Below are positions 25,126 through 33,146 of a DNA stretch of 64,000 nucleotides, piece by piece. Numbering within the stretch: position 1 is the stretch's first letter; the number at the start of each line of letters is the position of its first letter. The DNA lies in the NCBI GenBank assembly GCA_016212665.1, contig JACREZ010000003.1, forward strand, positions 1 through 64,000. The letters are read 5' to 3'. This DNA is from Ignavibacteriota bacterium. GTDB lineage: Bacteria; Bacteroidota; Ignavibacteria; UBA10030; SZUA-254. The position numbers and the translations under genes were made by a program. Below the pieces are notes generated by a model, which worked only from the letters and a program-made list of their open reading frames with translations, ran no database searches and was not told where the DNA came from.

Positions 25126-25863
25126 ATGATTAACAAGAAAACTACAATTAACAATTTCATAAAACTCCTTATCCTCTCAATTTCATTATTGATGAATTTC
25201 ACTTCGTTCGCTCAACAACATGGCAACACCGTTCATGTCGTTGGCGCGATGAAAAACGTTATGTGGAAGGGGGAACTCTTCGGAACAATTAACCTTGATA
25301 CAATTTCAAACAAACAACATCTCTATGGAGTCGGACCGGTTGAATATCTCACTGGAGAAATTCTTATTGTTGATGGTAAATCATACAAATCAACCGTTCT
25401 TACCGACACAACTATGAAGGTTGAGGAAACCTTTAAAGTCAAAGCCCCGTTTTTTGTCTATGCAAATGTTGAGAAATGGAAAGAACAAAATATCCCCGAA
25501 AGTATTCGGACGATGCCGCAGTTGGAAACATTTTTAAACCAAATTACCAAAACTGCAAAGCGACCTTTTACATTCAGGTTAACAGGAACAATTGAATCGG
25601 CAACCATTCATGTTGTTAATTTACCAAAGGGTTCAAAGGTAAGTTCACCGGAAGATGCACATCAGGGACAAAAGGACTATCAATTAAGAAACGAACAGTC
25701 AGAAATCATTGGTTTCTTCTCGACTGAACACAAAGCAATCTTTACACACCACGATACATTTCTTCACATGCACTTGATAACATCGGATAAATCTGCAATG
25801 GGACACTTGGACGACGTACTTTTCAAAAAGGGGATGATGAAACTATTTTTGCCAACTGAATAA
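25126..25863 (+). CDS. budA: Alpha-acetolactate decarboxylase, exported
   Basis: The 245 residues begin with a clear signal peptide (LLILSISLLMNFTSFA) ending before QQHG. The rest matches acetolactate decarboxylases: WKGELFGTINLDTIS, GVGPVEYLTGEILIVDG, the RPFTFRLTG segment, and the metal-binding C-terminal HHDTFLHMHLI with a following GHLDD. The family converts 2-acetolactate to acetoin with a zinc ion. A periplasmic location is unexpected for a metabolic enzyme in the butanediol pathway, but exported versions exist. No acetolactate synthase or butanediol dehydrogenase gene is nearby. Confidence 0.85.
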   Translation: MINKKTTINNFIKLLILSISLLMNFTSFAQQHGNTVHVVGAMKNVMWKGELFGTINLDTISNKQHLYGVGPVEYLTGEILIVDGKSYKSTVLTDTTMKVEETFKVKAPFFVYANVEKWKEQNIPESIRTMPQLETFLNQITKTAKRPFTFRLTGTIESATIHVVNLPKGSKVSSPEDAHQGQKDYQLRNEQSEIIGFFSTEHKAIFTHHDTFLHMHLITSDKSAMGHLDDVLFKKGMMKLFLPTE

Positions 25864-26001
25864 TTTTGGGCAGAAAGCATGACAAAGCCTACTTACTTGA
25901 TGAAATCAATGTCAGTACACGTTGAGAGCGTTCTTTGTTGAGGAACCGGAATTTTCTTATCTTGGTTCCGTTCATGCAGTTATCACAGCAATAGCACTAA
26001 A

Positions 26002-26691
26002 GTGACAGCATTAAAGTTCTTTCTTGGCATCTGGTTGACAGTTGTTTTTACTGTCGCCTTAGTATTTCCCATGGTTCAAAATCCTCAATCGTGGTATGAA
26101 TTTCCGATTATTCCCGGTTTAGAAGATAAAGCCCGAATCCTGTTCTTCCATGTCCCGATGGCATGGGTGACTGTGGTTGCATTCATGGTTGCGATGGTTT
26201 ATGGAATCAAATATCTCGCAAAGAGAAATCTTGATGATGATTCAAAATCGGTAGCATCGGCTGGCTTGGGATTATTGTTTTGTGTTCTGGCGACAACAAC
26301 CGGTTCGCTCTGGGCGAAGTTTAGTTGGGGTTCGTTCTGGAACTGGGACCCGCGTGAAACATCAATATTTATTTTGCTTTTAGTCTATGGGGCATATTTC
26401 GCACTTCGTTCTGCATTGGAGACAGAGGAGAAACGAGCAACTCTATCAGCTGTTTATTCAATTATTGCAGGCGTAACGGTTCCTTTTTTTATTTTTATCA
26501 TGCCCAGACTTGTTGCAAGTCTCCATCCCGACCCGATTGTGAACAATAGGGGAAAGATTGACATGAACGGAACAATGTTGGTTATCTTCCTCAGTTCGTT
26601 GGCGGGATTTACAGCGTTCTATGTTTGGCTATGGAACTTAAAAGTCCGTTCACTTCGTTTAGAATCAAAATTACAAACTCACGGAGAATAA
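26002..26691 (+). CDS. ccmC: Cytochrome c maturation protein CcmC (heme handling)
   Basis: The protein has 229 residues with six membrane helices. The tryptophan-rich WWD motif is visible (WGSFWNWDPRETSIFILLL), flanked by periplasmic histidines in FFHVPMAWV and ASLHPDP that ligate heme. CcmC loads heme onto CcmE. The start is GTG. It is directly followed by the ccmD-like gene, then ccmE and ccmF. CcmA/B are not in the window. Confidence 0.93.
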   Translation: MTALKFFLGIWLTVVFTVALVFPMVQNPQSWYEFPIIPGLEDKARILFFHVPMAWVTVVAFMVAMVYGIKYLAKRNLDDDSKSVASAGLGLLFCVLATTTGSLWAKFSWGSFWNWDPRETSIFILLLVYGAYFALRSALETEEKRATLSAVYSIIAGVTVPFFIFIMPRLVASLHPDPIVNNRGKIDMNGTMLVIFLSSLAGFTAFYVWLWNLKVRSLRLESKLQTHGE

Positions 26692-26826
26692 ATGTCTGAG
26701 TTTTTATCACAAAATTCATTATATGTAGTTTTAGGTATCGTTCTTATTTGTTGGGTCGGTATTTTCGGGTATGTTGTTAAACTCGAAAAGAAAATCAAAC
26801 AATTAGAAAATCAAATCAATCAATAA
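26692..26826 (+). CDS. ccmD: CcmD-like small membrane protein
   Basis: An ATG immediately follows the ccmC stop and encodes 44 residues: a short N-terminus, one membrane helix (LYVVLGIVLICWVGIFGYVV) and a charged coil (KLEKKIKQLENQINQ). This is the size, layout and position of CcmD, which helps release heme-loaded CcmE from CcmC. Sequence similarity in this family is weak, so the call rests mainly on position. Confidence 0.78.
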   Translation: MSEFLSQNSLYVVLGIVLICWVGIFGYVVKLEKKIKQLENQINQ

Positions 26827-26835
26827 TATCGTTCT

Positions 26836-27225
26836 ATGAAAATTAAAGTTATTCTTGGAAGTCTCCTTATTTTGGCGGCAATTGTTTTCGGCTCTATCTC
26901 GTTTATGGAAAGTAATATCGAGTATGGAGATTTTCAGACGGCAATTTCATCAAATAAAAAAATTCAAGTCAAGGGTGAATGGGTTCGTGAAATGGAAAGC
27001 GACTTCGATGCGAACTCCGGTAAGTTTACTTTCTATATGAAAGATGACAACGGCGAAGTATTACGAGTTATTTTCGATGGAGCCAAACCGAATAATTTTG
27101 AATTAGCGACGAGTGTTGTGGCAAAAGGCAAATATGAAAATGATTGCTTCCACGCTTCAGAGATTTTAACTAAATGTCCTTCAAAGTATGAAGGTGATAC
27201 TGAAGCAATAAAAAAATCGCTTTAG
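26836..27225 (+). CDS. ccmE: Heme chaperone CcmE, CxxxY variant
   Basis: Its 129 residues consist of an N-terminal membrane anchor (6-23) and a beta-barrel OB-fold domain. In the typical protein heme is bound covalently by His in HxxxY; here the equivalent site is C114-P-S-K-Y118. The CxxxY form is known from some sulfate reducers and archaea. The gene sits between ccmD and ccmF, so the role as heme carrier is secure. Confidence 0.9.
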   Translation: MKIKVILGSLLILAAIVFGSISFMESNIEYGDFQTAISSNKKIQVKGEWVREMESDFDANSGKFTFYMKDDNGEVLRVIFDGAKPNNFELATSVVAKGKYENDCFHASEILTKCPSKYEGDTEAIKKSL

Positions 27226-27295
27226 ATTATTCTTCTTGTTGTAACCTTTTATAAAATCAGACGCTGTCTGATTTTTATTTTTTCATCAATATCAG

Positions 27296-29638
27296 ATGTT
27301 TATGCTTGGTCAAGCGCTTGTTCTTTTTGCATTCATTAGTTCGCTCATTTCAGGTGTTTCATATTACCTCAATCATAAACGTGGTGATATTGTAAATCTC
27401 AATGTTGCCCGATATTCCTATCATGCGGCGGTAATTTCAGTCATGGGCTTTTGCTCGTTTCTGATTTATCTTATCCTCACTCATCAATTCCAATACACCT
27501 ACGTTTGGAATTACAGTTCAACTGACTTACCAACGCCACTATTAATTTCGACCTTCTACGCGGGACAGGAGGGGAGTTTTTCACTTTGGGCTTTGTACAC
27601 AGCAATTATCGGTGTTGTGTTGATGGGGTACGCCTCAAGACGAAACTATGAATCATCAGTCATGTTCGTTTGGAATTGGATATTGGCTTTTCTTTTATTG
27701 ATGTTGATTGTAAAAAACCCATTTGAAAATATTTGGGAAGCATTTCCAAAAGAAATTATTCAAACCGGACCAATACCACCGACAGTAACAAATTTTTTAT
27801 GGCTTGATGAAGTGAAAGGAATTTGGGCTCAAATTCCACAGGAAGGAAGAAGTCTTAATCCACTACTTCAAAATTATTGGATGGTCATTCATCCACAAAT
27901 TTTATTCTCGGGATTTACAGCAATGGCGATTCCATTTGTTTTTGCAATTGCAGGATTGTTGAAACGTGATTATCAGGGTTGGGTGCGAATTGCAAAACCG
28001 TGGTCTGTTTTTGCGGCAACAGCGTTAGGAACAGGAATAATTCTCGGCGGCTATTGGGCTTATGAAACACTTGGATGGGGTGGATATTGGGGCTGGGACC
28101 CTGTTGAAAACTCATCACTAATTCCCTGGCTTGTTTGTATAGGATTGATTCATACAATGATGTCTCAAGCACGTTCGGGCGCATTTGTGAAAACGAATTT
28201 TGTCTTGAGCATACTTGCTTACATGCTTGTTTTATACAGCACGTTTCTCACTCGCAGTGGCGTGTTGGGAGAGACATCCGTTCATTCTTTTGTTGACCCG
28301 GGAATGTATGCGTATTGGTTACTTCTCAGCGTAATATTTTTATTCGGTGGTACCGGGTTCTATCTGTTGTTAAGCAGAATGAAAGAGATGCCGAATGTAA
28401 AAATCGAACACAGTATATATTCACGCGAGTTTGCATTATTTCTTGGAGCGTATGCTATTTGTCTCTCAGCATTGTTTATTGTGATTGGGACATCAGCGCC
28501 AATTATTACACAAATTTTACAAGGGAAATCATCAGCAGTTGATACTTCGTTCTATGTAAAAACTACACTACCGATTGGAATAGCAGTCTCCTTTCTTGCC
28601 GGATTCGGGCAACTGTTATGGTGGAAAAATTCTAACAAGAATAAAATAATCCAAGGATTAATTCTTCCTTTGATATTATCTGTATTGTTTACGGTGGTAA
28701 TGGTTCTCATAGGCGTAACTGAAATACAAGTGCTATTATTTCTATTCACAGCCGGCTTTGCATTATTTGTTAATCTGATTATTGGATTTCAAATTTTCAA
28801 AGGCGACCCTAAATATTCAGGCGGCGCATTGTCGCATATCGGACTTGCTTTTCTTTTTCTTGGATTTGTCTCGAGCGAAGGATTCGATAGAATGGAAACC
28901 GTTTCACTTGAACGAGGAAAGCCATTGCAAGTTTTCAGTGATTATCAATTGACGTATGTAGGAATGAAAAATGTTGATGCGGAACGATATGGTTTTATGG
29001 TTGACGTCGAACATGGCAAGGAGAAGTTTACTGTGATGCCAGTGATGCATTACAGTAATTATACACAAAATGTTTTACGTCATCCGGATGTAAAAAACAT
29101 GTACACAAAAGATTTTTACATTGCACCGATGTCATTGGAAGAATCTGATGGAAAGCAGGAGTCAACAATCAGTTTATTGAAGGGTGAAACAAAGAATTTA
29201 CAAGGAATTCAAGTTAAATTTATTGACTATGATTTTAGTAATATGGATAAGACAAAGATGTTAGAGGGGGGAGGATTTTCAATAGGCGCAATGTTGGAAA
29301 TTCGCTCAGGTGAAAAAGTTGAACAACTAATGCCTCTCATGAAAAATGATGGGGGACAAGTAAATTATATTCCTGTAAAGTCCACGTTTGCGGATATCGA
29401 ATTGAAAATAAATAAACTTCAACCGAATCGTGAAGACCCAACAAAATCAAGAGTGGAATTAAGTTTTGTTTTACCTAATGGAAATTCACAATCAGTGAAA
29501 TTAGAAACACTTGTTGTTGAAGCAAGTATAAAACCTTTAATTAATTTAGTTTGGGTTGGAACAATAACCCTACTTGTTGGTTTTATAATAACAATAGTTC
29601 GTCGGTCTCAGGAAACTCGACTGAAAAGTCAAGTATAG
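27296..29638 (+). CDS. ccmF: Cytochrome c heme lyase component CcmF
   Basis: The 780-residue protein has many membrane helices, the WWD motif GWGGYWGWDPVENSSLIPWL, and HPQILFSGFTAMAIPF and LTRSGVLGETSVHSF that carry heme-ligating histidines. A periplasmic domain near the C-terminus (about 560-750) is followed by a last helix. It is longer than the E. coli protein (647). CcmF attaches heme from CcmE to apocytochrome c. No ccmG/H is adjacent. Confidence 0.94.
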   Translation: MFMLGQALVLFAFISSLISGVSYYLNHKRGDIVNLNVARYSYHAAVISVMGFCSFLIYLILTHQFQYTYVWNYSSTDLPTPLLISTFYAGQEGSFSLWALYTAIIGVVLMGYASRRNYESSVMFVWNWILAFLLLMLIVKNPFENIWEAFPKEIIQTGPIPPTVTNFLWLDEVKGIWAQIPQEGRSLNPLLQNYWMVIHPQILFSGFTAMAIPFVFAIAGLLKRDYQGWVRIAKPWSVFAATALGTGIILGGYWAYETLGWGGYWGWDPVENSSLIPWLVCIGLIHTMMSQARSGAFVKTNFVLSILAYMLVLYSTFLTRSGVLGETSVHSFVDPGMYAYWLLLSVIFLFGGTGFYLLLSRMKEMPNVKIEHSIYSREFALFLGAYAICLSALFIVIGTSAPIITQILQGKSSAVDTSFYVKTTLPIGIAVSFLAGFGQLLWWKNSNKNKIIQGLILPLILSVLFTVVMVLIGVTEIQVLLFLFTAGFALFVNLIIGFQIFKGDPKYSGGALSHIGLAFLFLGFVSSEGFDRMETVSLERGKPLQVFSDYQLTYVGMKNVDAERYGFMVDVEHGKEKFTVMPVMHYSNYTQNVLRHPDVKNMYTKDFYIAPMSLEESDGKQESTISLLKGETKNLQGIQVKFIDYDFSNMDKTKMLEGGGFSIGAMLEIRSGEKVEQLMPLMKNDGGQVNYIPVKSTFADIELKINKLQPNREDPTKSRVELSFVLPNGNSQSVKLETLVVEASIKPLINLVWVGTITLLVGFIITIVRRSQETRLKSQV

Positions 29639-29641
29639 TAG

Positions 29642-29983
29642 TTAATCTTTTTTACAACAATCCGGCAAAGAAGCGTAAATTTCAGGATTACGTTTTCTGT
29701 TATTCGCGTCATAGCCCGAATTCGATATAGCCATTTCTATTGTCTCAAGATTTGTTTGTGCGGAGTTGAATTTTACATGAGTAATTTTTTTTTCCAAATC
29801 TACTTCCACACTTTTTACACCCTCTAATCCGAAAACAGTTTTCTTGATAGTTTCTTCACACATTTCACAAACAACAGTCGGTACTTGAATACTCACTTCG
29901 GTGAGTTGTGAAGTTTGTTTTGAATTATTGTCCTTGCAACTCAGCAAGATAAATGTAAGGAAGATAAAAATATATAGTTTCAT
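29642..29983 (-). CDS. Lipoprotein with heavy-metal-associated (HMA/MerP-like) domain
   Basis: The 113 residues start with a lipoprotein signal (FILLSCKDN). An HMA domain follows with the metal site CEMCEETIKKTV and the core GLEGVKSVEVDLEKKITHV; the tail has PDCCKKD, a second potential metal site. HMA domains carry Cu+ or other soft metals. Lipidation would place it on the outer side of a membrane, unlike most cytosolic CopZ types. It is convergent with ccmF, with 3 bases between the stop codons. Confidence 0.85.
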   Translation of the reverse strand: MKLYIFIFLTFILLSCKDNNSKQTSQLTEVSIQVPTVVCEMCEETIKKTVFGLEGVKSVEVDLEKKITHVKFNSAQTNLETIEMAISNSGYDANNRKRNPEIYASLPDCCKKD

Positions 29984-30000
29984 AAGCTTCTGAATTACCT

Positions 30001-30030
30001 AAAAAAAAAAGCCGTCCCAAGTGGAACGGC
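30001..30030 (-). terminator. Rho-independent terminator of the Cys-rich gene
   Basis: On the minus strand GCCGTTCC actt GGGACGGC (one mismatch) is followed by at least ten T. It lies between the Cys-rich gene and the HMA gene. Confidence 0.75.
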
Positions 30031-30051
30031 AAAAACGAAAAGTATTAAAAA

Positions 30052-30324
30052 TTACTTCGAATCTTTTGCTAATTTTACAACTTCATTCTTTGCATCTTTT
30101 TTTGAATTACTGGCTTTTGAATTTTTCAATTCCTTCTTGCAGCAATCCATTTGATTAGATGCTTTCATCTTCGAATCATCACATTGCTTGGACTTAGCCA
30201 TCTCAACGCTACAATTCTTAGAGTCATTTTTTGCCTTTGATTTATCACATGTACCGCCGCCTGCAGTTGCAGATACAACATAGAGAGCGAGAGCAGCAAT
30301 AATGAAGAACAGTCGAATTTTCAT
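30052..30324 (-). CDS. Small exported Cys/Lys-rich protein
   Basis: It has 90 residues with a signal peptide (LFFIIAALALYVVSATAG) and a mature part of Lys, Ser, Asn and five Cys (GTCDKS, KNCSVE, KQCDDS, DCCKKEL). I do not recognise the family. The composition and the neighbouring HMA lipoprotein suggest metal binding in the periplasm. It is separated from the HMA gene by a terminator, so the two may be transcribed separately. Confidence 0.65.
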   Translation of the reverse strand: MKIRLFFIIAALALYVVSATAGGGTCDKSKAKNDSKNCSVEMAKSKQCDDSKMKASNQMDCCKKELKNSKASNSKKDAKNEVVKLAKDSK

Positions 30325-30520
30325 AATATCACCTAAATGAATAATGATTAATAATAATTATTTTGTCAAATATAATAATTATTTTTTCAAAAACAATCGT
30401 ATTAACAAAATAAATTTTATTTAATTATTGACTTTCTAAAAAAAAATCTACATATTGTATAAAGTTTTTAGGAATAGGTAATCAAATTTCTTTGACTTTA
30501 GGAATTTTATGTGATTATTT

Positions 30521-30748
30521 TTACGGTCTCGGTGAATCAGGTAATGTCGGGATTCCAGCCTTAGGTCTGGGTGAATCCGGTAATGTCGGGATTCCAGCCT
30601 TAGGTCTGGGTGAATCTGGTAACGTAGGAATACCTGCTTTACGACTTGTAATCCCAGTAAAAGAAAGAGCAAAATTTACAGCAAAAACAAGAAGTATGGT
30701 AATGATAATTGAGCGGAATTTTTTTGCATTTTGAGAATTGTGTAACAT
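30521..30748 (-). CDS. Small exported protein made of 13-residue Pro-rich repeats
   Basis: It has 75 residues. After a signal peptide (IIITILLVFAVNFALSF) come three tandem copies of KAGIPTLPDSPRP; the last ends at the stop. AAAGG lies 8 bases before the ATG on the minus strand, and no other frame here has a signal peptide, so this frame is chosen over the two other open frames through the repeat. The function is unknown; the repeat may form a short extended linker or be a substrate of processing enzymes. Confidence 0.5.
   Translation of the reverse strand: MLHNSQNAKKFRSIIITILLVFAVNFALSFTGITSRKAGIPTLPDSPRPKAGIPTLPDSPRPKAGIPTLPDSPRP
30531..30647. repeat. 39-bp tandem repeat, 3 copies
   Basis: GGTGAATCnGGTAA recurs at 30531, 30570 and 30609 (period 39). 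The first two copies are almost identical, and the third has about 8 changes, mostly at wobble positions of the minus-strand reading frame. Confidence 0.85.
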
Positions 30749-30786
30749 TGGTAAACCTTTATATATTTGTTAATAATTAAAAACTA

Positions 30787-30801
30787 TTTGACTAAGTCAA
30801 A
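30787..30801. promoter_or_regulatory. Palindrome in the divergent region
   Basis: TTTGACT a AGTCAAA is a perfect 7-bp inverted repeat centred on one base. It lies between the divergent genes at 30748 (minus) and 30953 (plus), a fitting place for a repressor or activator site. No direct evidence of use. Confidence 0.35.
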
Positions 30802-30952
30802 AATAATCTTTCATTATCTAATTATCAATAAAAATATATGATGCAGAAGTATTTTTATACGAAACAAATTTGTGATAAGACTCACTCATTTTATTTAGAT
30901 AAGCAAATAACTACGATACATAATACCAAATAATTACAATAATGGTTAGTTT

Positions 30953-32092
30953 ATGAAAATATTTCCAAAAATAATTTACATTTGGCTTGGCATAGTAGCC
31001 TTTTTTTATACTGGATTATTTTTCTTTGAACATAAAGAAATTCAATTTTCTGGTCTAATAAATCTTCTTTCATTATCTCTGCTCATGATTATATGCTACT
31101 TTTTATATGAAAAGACTCCGGGAAAAAGTACAAAGTTCATTTTTCTTAATTTTTTAATTTTCTTTTCTTTTTCAATTCTAGCATTCCTTCATTTATTTAT
31201 TGGAAAATCTTTTTTCACGGATTATAAATTTGCTGACCATTACTATTTTCAATATTACACTGCCTTTTACATCTTTGCCTTAGCATTATCCGTTGTTTAC
31301 CTTGTCATTGACGTGGTACTGGCAAATTTTCGAGTTAGTCAAAAATATTTTGTAGCGTTATCTATTTGTGTATTATTTTTCGGTTTTTATTTTACTCCGA
31401 TTTTGAGTGACCCGCATTATTTGTATAAAACGGAAGAAATTCAACAATGGAAAACATTAGCAAACTATGTTGATAAGGTTGGGAATTATTATACATCTGA
31501 AGAGCTATCGAATCAAGTAAACCTAAAATCATGGAATTACGACAAACCCATTGGAGATTTATATCCAAGTGAGAATCTTGCCAAAATTGAGGAGTTGTTA
31601 CCATATTTAGAAGGTGAAAATTATCGGACACTTTTAATTTATCCGCTATATTCCAATATCATCAATATTGAAATAATGATAATTGGATTCATCATTCTCT
31701 TTTTTGGTTATCAATATAAAAAAGAACCTCCACAAGGTGCATACATGGATAAAATTGTTTTTGCACTATTACTTTTCACCTCGACCGACATTTTACATTA
31801 TTGGGGATATATGAAGAGTGTAGAATGGAATTCTCTGACAGAGTTTTTTACTGTCGGACAATATATCTCAAATATTATCTTGTTATTACTTGTAATACTT
31901 TTTGCCTTGAGACTAAAATTTGTTGTTTCTCCACAGGGCGCATTTTACGAGAGCGAATTATCTTCTAATCCAAGTGGAATTAGTCGGTGGCGTGATTCAG
32001 TTGATGATTTCATCATGAAAAAATTTTTTGTCAACAAACCTGTTCAAGGCAGACTATTTGAACAAAGTGTTAATAAAAATCATACAAATTAA
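30953..32092 (+). CDS. Polytopic membrane protein of unknown function
   Basis: It has 379 residues with about six hydrophobic segments in the first half (to residue about 150), a hydrophilic loop (about 155-230, with DPHYLYKTEEIQQWK), then three more segments and a 50-residue soluble tail (SSNPSGISRWRDSVDDFIMK). I do not recognise the family. It ends 18 bases before an AAA+ regulator of sigma-54 activator type, so the two are surely one operon. A sensory partner for that regulator, which lacks an input domain, is my inference. Confidence 0.7.
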   Translation: MKIFPKIIYIWLGIVAFFYTGLFFFEHKEIQFSGLINLLSLSLLMIICYFLYEKTPGKSTKFIFLNFLIFFSFSILAFLHLFIGKSFFTDYKFADHYYFQYYTAFYIFALALSVVYLVIDVVLANFRVSQKYFVALSICVLFFGFYFTPILSDPHYLYKTEEIQQWKTLANYVDKVGNYYTSEELSNQVNLKSWNYDKPIGDLYPSENLAKIEELLPYLEGENYRTLLIYPLYSNIINIEIMIIGFIILFFGYQYKKEPPQGAYMDKIVFALLLFTSTDILHYWGYMKSVEWNSLTEFFTVGQYISNIILLLLVILFALRLKFVVSPQGAFYESELSSNPSGISRWRDSVDDFIMKKFFVNKPVQGRLFEQSVNKNHTN

Positions 32093-32110
32093 AAAACAAG
32101 GAAGGTTAAT

Positions 32111-33109
32111 ATGAATAGTGAAAAATTACCATATCAGATGATTGTAAAAAGTAAAGCCAGTGATGCTATTCTTAGGCAAATAGCTAAAGTCTCTAAGGAA
32201 TCTAACGATCTACTAATAGTAGGTGAATCCGGTGTAGGAAAAGGAACTATTGCTAAGAATATCCACGCTATTTCAAAAGCTGGTTCTGAAGGAACTCAGT
32301 TTTCTTCTGTGAATTTATCCGTTGTGGACGATAGTGAGTTAGAGGAAATTCTCTTTGGTTATGAGCGTTACGGTAAGAGTTATGGAGGAGTCACCAAAAA
32401 AGGGATTTTCGAATTGGGGAACGGAGGGACTGTACTTATCGAAGAAATTGAAGAGGCAAGTTTTAGAAATCAAATGAGAATTTTGAATTTTTTAGAACAA
32501 CGCCAAACAAGTAGGTTGGGTAGTATTGAAGAAAAAGAGGTAGAAATCCGAGTAATTATTACCGCTAAAGAAGATATTGATATTCTTTACGACAAGCACA
32601 AGTTATATGAAGATTTGTATAGGAAAATCAGAAGCTATGAAACCATTAGAGTCCCGGCACTACGCGAACGTCCGGAAGATATCCCTTTGCTTGTTAAACA
32701 CTTTGCAAATGAGTTGTCTAAAGAATTAGGGATAAGCGAATTAATTATTGATATAAATGCAATTGATATTTTAGTTCGTCAGCCGTGGAAGGAAAATATC
32801 CGTGAATTGAAAGCAGTGGTCGATAAGTCAGTGTTATTCTCTTCGGGTGGTCGTTTCATGTTACCTCCGGAACTTGTTGACGAAAAAACCGAGGTAATTA
32901 AGATGATTACAAATATTGATACCGGTCAGGAATTTTTACTTGAAAATTCTTTGGATATAATTGAAAAAGGTATCATTGAGCGTTCTCTTAAGAGATTTGG
33001 TTTTAATCAATCCCGAGCAGCAAGTTTTCTTGGATTGACTGAACAAACTTTGAGATATAAACTCAAGAGATTAGGAATACTGAGTTCGCGTATGCGTTCA
33101 AGAATCTAA
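32111..33109 (+). CDS. AAA+ enhancer-binding-protein homologue lacking GAFTGA
   Basis: In 332 residues it has no receiver or sensory domain: the AAA+ core starts near residue 10. Walker A is GESGVGKG (38-45), Walker B is GGTVLIEEIE (105-114), the arginine-finger region VPALRERPEDIP is present, and a Fis-type helix-turn-helix ends the chain (NQSRAASFLGLTEQTLRYKL). The sigma-54 contact loop, GAFTGA in active members, is GKSYGG (88-93) here. Known family members without GAFTGA regulate sigma-70-type promoters or act as repressors. It follows the membrane protein at 30953; a terminator ends the operon. Confidence 0.85.
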   Translation: MNSEKLPYQMIVKSKASDAILRQIAKVSKESNDLLIVGESGVGKGTIAKNIHAISKAGSEGTQFSSVNLSVVDDSELEEILFGYERYGKSYGGVTKKGIFELGNGGTVLIEEIEEASFRNQMRILNFLEQRQTSRLGSIEEKEVEIRVIITAKEDIDILYDKHKLYEDLYRKIRSYETIRVPALRERPEDIPLLVKHFANELSKELGISELIIDINAIDILVRQPWKENIRELKAVVDKSVLFSSGGRFMLPPELVDEKTEVIKMITNIDTGQEFLLENSLDIIEKGIIERSLKRFGFNQSRAASFLGLTEQTLRYKLKRLGILSSRMRSRI

Positions 33110-33114
33110 CAAAA

Positions 33115-33146
33115 AAAATGCCCTTCTTAGAAGGGCATTTTTTTTA
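33115..33146. terminator. Bidirectional terminator
   Basis: ATGCCCTTCT t AGAAGGGCAT (33118-33138) has 10-bp perfect arms, with A-tract before and T-tract after. It serves both the plus-strand regulator and the minus-strand glycosyltransferase that converge here. Confidence 0.9.

Noticed and set aside
25864-26001. Possible transposase relic and terminator between the decarboxylase and ccmC
   Set aside because: GGAACC/GGTTCC arms are 6 bp with a long loop and no T-tract, and the translated text has stops in all frames.
26024-26042. Second sigma-54-like box (TTGGCATCTGGTTGAC)
   Set aside because: It lies inside the ccmC coding region, where it encodes the first membrane helix, and points to no gene start.
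30448-30734. Alternative frames through the 39-bp repeat on both strands
   Set aside because: They lack a signal peptide or ribosome binding site; the minus frame with signal peptide and AAAGG is better supported.
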